Assembly: GCA_021209875.1 (NCBI GenBank) | Contig: JAGYVD010000006.1 | Coordinates: forward strand, 3,534,001 to 3,598,000 | Length of the DNA stretch: 64,000 bases | Origin: Rosellinia necatrix | Taxonomy: Eukaryota > Ascomycota > Sordariomycetes > Xylariales > Xylariaceae | Reading direction: 5' to 3' | In this document: in pieces, positions 56,969 through 64,000 of the stretch | Layout: each line of letters begins with the position of its first letter | Numbering within the stretch: position 1 is the first letter of the stretch | Notes under the pieces: model-generated | The model's database searches: none | Seen by the model: only the letters and a program-made list of their open reading frames with translations | What the model was told of the DNA's origin: nothing | Position numbers and translations under genes: made by a program

Positions 56969-58183
56969 TATTACTAAGAATAGTACGTTCTGGTGGTGAA
57001 AACAGTTGAGATAGGATGTTGTGTTGGTAGTAAGGTGCCTCTATCAATAAATCTGCCAAGTCGCGTGCGTCTGTCTGTTCATATTTACACGTTATCATTC
57101 AAAGAGAATTGGGGGATGAAACAACTGGACGCAGGGCGAATTAATGGGTTTGTTTAACATCAAGCAACCTATTGTCCGTCGCTATTATTGAAGTTGTTTT
57201 CAACTCTCGCCCTAATATGTTCGCTTTGTTGGCTTAAGCATAGATCAAAGACTTTCCCTAATTATACAATGCCTCAAAAACACAATTCATTATGAAAAAT
57301 AAAACAAATTTTAATAATAATAACAATTGCCTTGAACTCAACAACGACAACAGATGACCTCTGCTGATGATACCTAAATGGCTTCCTTCATGTTCCATCT
57401 GTATCGATGGTACGATTAAAACATGCATGGAACACACTCACCCAGTACACACTAATCTTATTGAACGGAGCTCGCCGTGATATCCGGGCACGTGTTGGCT
57501 ATGGACACGCACCACGATGCGAAAATGCCCGGCCTCGAAGCAATGGCTTTCTCCAACGCCGGACTAGCACCTCATAATAAGGGTGAAACCGCAGGCGTGA
57601 ATTATGTGTCCATCGTCGGGGTGGAGGTGCCGAAGAGTGATCTTAGTCTCGTGAGCTTCAGAGTATCAAACTCTTGTCGCTTCTATATATTACATGTGGT
57701 TGGCCTGATGGTACACGTTGGCGTTGGGGCTCCCGAGCGCGTAGCAGGATGCATAGACAGATATAATTTCCGGCATAGGGGGTCAATAGAAGCTCGGAGC
57801 GCTGTCTCACAAATCTAGCCCTTCGTGCCGCCCTTCGAGGCCAATATGATGCCTCGAAGGACATGTTTCTACATAGAAGCCTCGGATCTATAGTTCCCGG
57901 TTAGTGGCTTTACAAGTTCACAAAGGCCCAGCCTCGGCGGATAATGTGATGTTATCATGAGGCCTTCGCATACCATAGCTAGAACCGGCCATAAAGGCTT
58001 GACCGCAACATTGATGTTTGAGAAGGTGAGAATTACGTACGCGGCACGTAGTCAGAACCCTAGATCCTTTCCGAGGCTACACTTACCCGCTGCTGCGAGG
58101 ACGAGAACGTTTCGGGCACATGCAATGAGAGAGGCCACCACAATAATAAGTTGCGGCTGTCCATTGGCTAAGCTAGATTAAGG

Positions 58184-58201
58184 CCCGGGTCCGGACCCGG
58201 G
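58184..58201. repeat. 18-bp perfect GC palindrome
   Basis: CCCGGGTCCGGACCCGGG is its own reverse complement over 18 bp, inside otherwise unremarkable intergenic DNA. Chance is possible given the GC-rich local context; a protein-binding site is the alternative. Confidence 0.85.
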
Positions 58202-58485
58202 GCGAGATTCTTGGTTCTAAGGCGGCGACGTACAGGTGATGTCGAGGCCGGCTAGAGAGGCCATTGTTCGGCGACCACATGGATGCCAGCCAAGGGCATT
58301 GTTACCGAAATACCTCGGCAGCCAGGCCTAGGCCGCGCGAGCACGGCTATTACCCCCCCATTGATCCTTACTGACCAAAAAGTGCCTGCGTTGACGAGGC
58401 CATCACGAACCTCATGCCTAGATATCGCAGACCATGATAAAGAAAAAAAAAAACACCCGTGATCTTCCCCGCATGGAGAAAAAAA

Positions 58486-58522
58486 GGGGGGAAAGGGGGA
58501 GGGGGAAGGGAGGGAGGAGGGG
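58486..58522 (+). other. G-run block, potential G-quadruplex
   Basis: At least six runs of three or more G, separated by one to three A, occur within 37 bp on the plus strand. This fits the usual G-quadruplex sequence pattern. No gene is nearby, so any role is unknown. Confidence 0.7.
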
Positions 58523-59437
58523 TTTGGCAGGTCCAAAATCAATAATGCCGTGGCGAAAACATGCCATGCGTCACCAGCAAGCAAGCACCGACTGCTGAGC
58601 TCCCCATTGGCACAAGCCATCGTCGACCCCCCTTACCGCCCAACGGCCCCTTGTGCACAAATGCACATTACTTGGGCACAAGGGGGATCGTGCCATGCAT
58701 CACCTCACCAAGGTGTGATGTATCGTGGTATGGGTATGGGTATGCGGTGCGATCTGGAAGCTGTAAGGGCGATTGCGTCAAGAGAGGCCCGTCCCTCACG
58801 GCAAGCCACGACGGGCCCGAGTTTACCCCCCGAAAGGATTCCCGCCCACGTACGCCCCCAGATTACCTAGGTGCCGAGGAGATGGAAGGGCGAGAGAGGG
58901 GTTGGGCTTAGTTTTATCTGACAACACCAGTTTCTGTCATTTTCCGAAGGGCATGTGAGGCGTCCTTTGACGTTTCGGCCCGCCACGTCAGTTCCAGAGG
59001 CAGGACGAGCTTAGTTCGTTCTTAGTTCTTAGAGCAGCAGTCGTTGGTGCTACCCGCCGGACCGGGCTACTAAACGCTTTGCTTCGCCCTACCAATGTAC
59101 CTACCGAGTCCGGGTATGTATCCCGTTAGCGACGATGTAGCTTGTCGATGTCCCTAGCGAGCTAGAGCAGGCAGCCAGAGGCGTGACCGCTACCTACCGT
59201 AGCTCCGTGTACTTTGTAGTGAGTGGATGTGTGCGTCATGGCCGAGCCGGTGAAAGAGGAAGAAGGAGGGGAGAAAAATAAGCTATTAAATATTAAATTC
59301 ATGTATTTTATTTATCTCGTTTTATTTTATTTTATTGTATTTTATTTTTTATTTTATCAAGGCATTTTCTCGTGTCCGGCGGGGCACACAAATCGGATCG
59401 GAGATGCCCCTAACTAAGGCGCGCACACCCCCGGAGC

Positions 59438-59475
59438 ATGCAGCAGCAGCAGCAGCAGCAGCGGCAGCAGCAGTG
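59438..59475. repeat. (GCA)n trinucleotide repeat
   Basis: About twelve GCA/GCAGCG units. In intergenic sequence, not in a supported frame. Confidence 0.9.
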
Positions 59476-60116
59476 CTGCGCATGTACAGATACCGGCCCT
59501 GAGTTCCCGTCATGTTGGATGGGCTCGGCGTAGCGGCCAAGCCCCGATATCCTCTGTGGTTGCGATATCCTGACCGAGTTAGCATAGCCGTCGCCCTCAA
59601 TGCCATTAGGTATTAATTGCTACCGTGACATTGCGAACAGAACAGATTATCTCGAGTGGCGTCCTATTCACCTACAGCGCATCGGTATGTGTCCATTAAT
59701 GATACATATCATGATTCAGTTCATAAGGACAGCGGCCAATGAGTGCTTATGTCGATTCGAGGTGCACACCGAGAGGATCGATACCATGATCGAAAAATTT
59801 GACAAGATGAAATAATAATAACTAATAACTAATAGTGAATAATAAAAATAATAAGAATAAATGAATTATTCCGCTTTTTAATTTCATCTTATTTTTACCT
59901 TCATATGCCCCCGGGCTCGCTTCTCAAACATGCACCCAATGAATGGTTTTCATTACCCTGTCTTAGTCCCAAGGCGTGTTGAAACTCTACCCTCCACAAG
60001 GAGACGTACTATGTACTGGCGCCAACTGGCCGGGACGCCAGGTACAGGGCGCCAGCTTGTGTCAGAGGGGGACAGACACCATGCCCAACTTAACTTAAAC
60101 CAGCGGGTCATGCCAG

Positions 60117-60118
<2 letters not shown>

Positions 60119-60146
<28 letters not shown>
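60119..60146. repeat. (GT)n microsatellite
   Basis: About 13 uninterrupted GT dinucleotides followed by diverging GTATGTA units. Confidence 0.92.
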
Positions 60147-60149
<3 letters not shown>

Positions 60150-63073
60150 GTATGTAGTGTATGTAGTGTATCGCAAGTATAAGTGACGTCGGCGCTGCTT
60201 TTGGACTACTATTTTGAGCACGCAGTTACCGCCTTCCAAGCAATTGATGACAACAAGATATGTTGCACGACAAGACGACCCTGGCAATGTTGTCTATAAG
60301 GCCAGAGAGGAACAAAGCTGGCTCACATGAACACCCGGCGCGTCCAGCAAGAAAACAGGCGCGAAATGGCAGAGGTAGAGACGTAGGGAAGAGAGAGAAG
60401 AGAGAGAGAAGGCGAGAGAGAGAGAGCGCCCACAGGTTTGTTCGTTGTGGGAGGATTGCCAACTCATCAAGTCGAGTTCGTCACATGTCTCGTAACAACA
60501 GGGTTCATGCTGGGACGAGAGACGGTAGCAGAAAAGGTACATACCAACCTACATGCCCGCGACTGCTAGTTACATGCCATAGTACGACGTACCACGCATC
60601 TGTACGCATGTATGAATGTTCCATTCCCCCACCTCCCGCCTGGCCACCCCCATTTCTGGTAGGTCGTCATAGCTTTGGGGTGTCTGAAACCATTCGCTCG
60701 CTAGCACAACGCCCGAGTCCCCTGCCTTGGCAGGCGGCAGATGCCCACCGCGCTACTAAGCCTCCCTCTTTCACCGCCCAGCCGCCTGCAGCAGTTTCAT
60801 GGTCATCTGCCCGCCAAATGCTGAGTTGGCAGACCACCCTTTCTATCAGCTGTCTCCAACAGCGAGAGAAAAACATCCCGACGAGGCGCAAAGATGGAGG
60901 GGGATTGCGACGGCGGAAATAAAATAATAATTTATCGTTTTTAATTTTAATGAAGGAAAAAAAAAAAGAGGGAAACATGTAATCGCCCCTCCACCCCTCC
61001 CCTCTTCAGAAGGATGGTCGTTGGCCACACATGTCTCACGGTACCACGGCACCCTACCTGGAACAAGATATAGATCTATTCGGTTCGGTTTGGATAGCAC
61101 TTGACAACTGTCGCCATGCTGTCATCACCGCACAAATCGTTTCATCTGAACGGTCGACAAAGAATGTTCTTGCGGAGTTCTAGTTTCGGTCCCGAAATAA
61201 ACCAGTGCAGCCACCATCTGCCACCTCTCTCTCCAGCAATACCGTTCGCTCTCGGCGGCGGGCGGGCGACGGGCGGCGGACAGCAAGGTGAAGAAAAGTA
61301 CCTCACACCATTGTACCCTGCGAACCTTCCAGGTCTCGTTCAGATACTTGAATATCTCCGTGATCCCCCCAAAGAGGCTGAAATGGGCTGCGGTAGTGCA
61401 ACCTGCATGATAATGCCCAGAACCACTTCGTAGAGCTGAACATGCAATACGACTACCTACCCTCTCGTCAGGTAGCCTTTTCATCTGTTCGCGTGATGAG
61501 GATAGGAGAATTGTGTTTCAATCAATATGTACTCCGGGGTCACGCAACTCATCTAGGACCACGGGCAATTGCCTGATGCATAGAACTGGCCCGAACCTTC
61601 GAGAGCTATGGGTATCGTGGCGGTCTTACGAAGTCCATGGCCAGTGGCCCAGTCGAGAAAGACGACCCGAAGATCCGCGGAACTTGGCAGCCCTATCTAT
61701 CTTCTAAACGGGCGATTGGGTGGCGGCCAGCCCTATTGGGTGGGTGCGGTCTGACATCGAATAATCCGGGTACATAAGGCTCGCGATGACATATTAGCCA
61801 CTTATCGAGATGAGGTCTGAAAACATAATGCCACCGAAGTTAACGCCGAGGCCGACGACAGGTTGTAATCACGGGGCAGTCCCGTCGGACGTATATGGGG
61901 GAGGGGTTTTGTTTTTTTTCGCCCCTTAGCCCTCCTCGCTTGGAGCCGGCTGATGCTGTAAGAAGCAAACGGATGCACCTCTAGGGTGGCGGATCCCTCT
62001 ATATTCGGCGTGGTCGCATCGTAGAGCCGTCCCCTTCCAGCGAAGCGAGAGCTCTAAACGGCCGGCCCTCAATCTGAGATGCTCAAGGTAGGACGGGACG
62101 TGCACACGGAGATCCGGATAAAAGGGAGCCGGTGACGCTTCCACGTGCGCTAGACCGGTGAAGTTTTGCCATGTTGCCCACCTGTATAATAATAGTCTTA
62201 CTCGTCTCAACGTACTTCTGGTGAGGAGGAAGATATACCCAGAGTGAAGGGTTATTGTGTCGTGAAATGGGTTAGATTAGATAGGCGGATTGGTTCTTAA
62301 TGGTGTGGCAATAATCCCCAAGCAAATCTGCTATGCATGTACAAGTACAATAGGTAGAATAGAATGGCCCTCCGTCTCCTTTCCTGAGTGGGTGATACCT
62401 TCTACATAGATATGTAGATCGCCTGGGCTGTGCAGATCCGGGGCAGGTCAACGGCGCAATGCAAACGCAGCTGTGCTGTGGGGTAAGGTGTCGTACATAC
62501 AGTATTGACGGTATTGATGTACAGTATACACACAGCCAATCGATGGGTATGTGACACCGTACCGATAACTAAATATGCACCGCATATCATCACTGTAATT
62601 AGTGCACTATGCACCTGTCAAATACACTGGCAGTTACCTAATTCCAGTTAACTAATTCCAGCGGCCTGTTATTGGCCTAAGCAGCCCAACCATCCAACCA
62701 TGCCCCAACTGCGAGGAATAGGAATAGCCTCGATGAATCATATCTCATCATCCTGATCAATCGCCAAAGCGCAATATGCCCAAATTGATTCATGAAATCT
62801 ATCATCCTATCTCATTCCGTCTCCCAGCGTGTTGAGAAATATATTTCAATTCTATAAAATGGCGAAGAGCTCATGATTAGTCTAAGCAAGTCAGAAACTA
62901 CAACTACTACCTAGACGCTACCTAGACTACCAGGCGCTTGCTTACCTGAAGTTTAGTGTGTAAGTCTAAGAGGTAATAACGGCGGTCGGTCTACTCCCCA
63001 ATTTCTCAGAGCCAATCAGGAATCAACAATGAGATCTCTTTAGGCAATAACCATCTATAAGTCGACTCTCGTC

Positions 63074-64000
63074 ATGGCCTCGGCACCTCGCATTTCCCGT
63101 GAGGCCATCGACAGCCGGCAAGCTGTGGCCGAAGCGTCACCAAACCGTATTGTCCAGAAGCCCATCCCATCCTCTCAGCGGATAGACCCGCGAAGATACC
63201 AATTGGACCAGGTCAAAAAGCGATTCTCGCCGACGCTGGGCACCCTTCAGAATGGAACTACAACTGCCCGGTTCCGACTGCGGCCGTCAGACCCCGATTT
63301 CCCCTTCGAACTGGAATATCTGGATTGTGAACTGCAGGTGCCCCCCTCCTATCCGGGGCAGGGACCGACTCTCTCGGTGAAGAATGGAGATATTCCCCGG
63401 GGTTTCTGCGTCAACATAGAGCGAGGATGGGACAAGCTTGTTTCGGAGAACCAGGACGCAACCCTCCTTGCTCTCATTACTACGCTTGACAAGCACCTAG
63501 AAGCCTTCCTGTCCGAGCAGAAGGCCGAAACGGTCACATTGGTGTCGTTCAAAGATTCTCGTCACTTGATTCAACCGACGACGTCCTTGGGAGAGCCATC
63601 CACCTCAGTTCTAAAAGCAGCGCCCTCGCAATCTCACGCGCCACCGCGGCAGCCCTATGTGCCCGAGCCGTCCTTTACGGGAGAGCAGATCGCCCTTGCG
63701 AAAGCACGGCGGGCCCAAGAAATTCGCCAGCTCGAAGCGCGGATGGGACGTGTGGCACTTTATCAGAAGTCTACAGATGGCGTTGTCTACACCTTGCCCG
63801 TCCAGCCAAGGCGGCGAGAGGAGTTACCCCAGGGGCTCCAGTCCGTGCAATCTCTGCAGTTGATCATCCCTCTACTATATCCCCTACAGGGCTTACGAGT
63901 TCTACTTTGTGACGTCGACTCACAGGATGCGGAGCCACTGGAAGAGGCATTCGCGACCAGGGTCGCACAGAACAATCAGATGACCTTGATGAATCACTTG
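63074..64000 (+). CDS. RWD-like domain protein, 5' part (runs off the window)
   Basis: Open frame from ATG 63074 to the window end, 309 codons without a stop or obvious intron. Residues about 55-170 look like an RWD domain: RFRLRPSDPDFPFELEYLDC, then LQVPPSYPGQGPTLSVKNGDIPRGF and helices ending LDKHLEAFLSEQ. A Gln/Pro linker and a helix (GEQIALAKARRAQEIRQLEARM) follow. The second conserved part contains SLQLIIPLLYPLQGLRVLL. This arrangement matches a conserved fungal protein that carries further zinc-finger motifs downstream, but they are outside the window and cannot be confirmed. RWD domains usually mediate protein contacts in ubiquitin or translation-control factors. The function is otherwise unknown. 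No frame break is seen in the visible part. Confidence 0.82.
   Translation, partial: MASAPRISREAIDSRQAVAEASPNRIVQKPIPSSQRIDPRRYQLDQVKKRFSPTLGTLQNGTTTARFRLRPSDPDFPFELEYLDCELQVPPSYPGQGPTLSVKNGDIPRGFCVNIERGWDKLVSENQDATLLALITTLDKHLEAFLSEQKAETVTLVSFKDSRHLIQPTTSLGEPSTSVLKAAPSQSHAPPRQPYVPEPSFTGEQIALAKARRAQEIRQLEARMGRVALYQKSTDGVVYTLPVQPRRREELPQGLQSVQSLQLIIPLLYPLQGLRVLLCDVDSQDAEPLEEAFATRVAQNNQMTLMNHL

Larger units (their letters stand above)
56969..63073. other. 6.1-kb gene-poor region
   Basis: No gene recognised. Notable contents: AT-rich DNA at 57240-57360, an 18-bp perfect palindrome at 58184-58201, a G-run block at 58486-58522, TATTTTATTTT-type repeats at about 59304-59358, (GCA)n at 59438-59475, (GT)n at 60119-60146 and GA-rich sequence at 60370-60425. 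A 220-codon frame at 60260-60922 is Arg/Ser/Pro-rich and has overlapping frames on the other strand, so I treat it as chance. The last about 400 bp contain the promoter of the RWD-like gene. Confidence 0.5.

Noticed and set aside
57477..57818. 113-codon plus-strand frame
   Set aside because: No recognised motif, no codon bias like that of the real genes, and it sits in AT-rich intergenic DNA.
60260..60922. 220-codon open frame
   Set aside because: Low-complexity Arg/Ser/Pro composition over GA-rich repeats; no recognisable motif; opposite-strand frames of similar quality.
61926..62210. 94-codon minus-strand frame ending in a Cys/His-containing tail
   Set aside because: No family match and no intron signals to extend it; composition is compatible with chance.

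Overview
The window is nuclear DNA from a filamentous ascomycete, most likely a Sordariomycete. The evidence is genes with many short introns (about 54-160 nt, GTRNGT donors and CTAAC-type branch points), an intronless tRNA-Val, and best-recognised families that are typical of Pezizomycotina. These include a Bud22 homologue, a BTB/RCC1/ankyrin protein, a GPI-anchored GH17 glucanase, two mitochondrial carriers and CYP-rich accessory metabolism. Placement below class is not possible from sequence alone.

Layout. 0.7-2.6 kb: an intact six-exon P450 (minus). 4.45 kb: tRNA-Val(AAC). 5.0-6.55 kb: a sulfide:quinone oxidoreductase-like gene with two broken frames. 6.8-7.3 kb: a gutted BAHD acyltransferase relic. 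7.9-9.5 kb: a convergent DUF1203 / Ada-like regulator pair. 10.7-14.1 kb: an amidoligase facing a CYP52-clan P450 with two frame breaks. 14.8-17.65 kb: a methyltransferase-like membrane protein facing a 2-oxoglutarate-type carrier. 21.5-25.2 kb: an SDR (frame slip at a splice donor) divergent from BUD22. 26.1-28.4 kb: an F-box-like fungal protein. 31.2-32.5 kb: an oxodicarboxylate-type carrier with an 11-nt exon. 33.9-38.9 kb: a 1573-aa ankyrin/RCC1/BTB protein. 40.3-41.7 kb: a polyQ zinc-finger protein with a GC-AG intron. 48.7-54.9 kb: two secreted proteins and a GPI-anchored GH17. 56.2-57.0 kb: an orphan acidic protein. 63.07 kb to the end: the 5' part of an RWD-like gene.

There is no coherent biosynthetic cluster. 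The accessory redox and transferase genes are scattered among housekeeping genes. Long gene-poor gaps (41.7-48.7 and 57-63 kb) hold microsatellites, G-rich tracts and many copies of a TACCTACC/GGTAGGTA word. Two features stand out. First, a bacterial-type Ada methyl-sensor domain and AraC helix-turn-helix are joined to an acidic/aromatic tail that looks like a eukaryotic activation domain. Second, single-base frame breaks, mostly in homopolymers, occur only in dispensable metabolic or secreted genes, while about 20 kb of other coding sequence has none. I rebuilt the exon structures by hand. In each intact multi-exon gene the exon lengths sum to a multiple of three.
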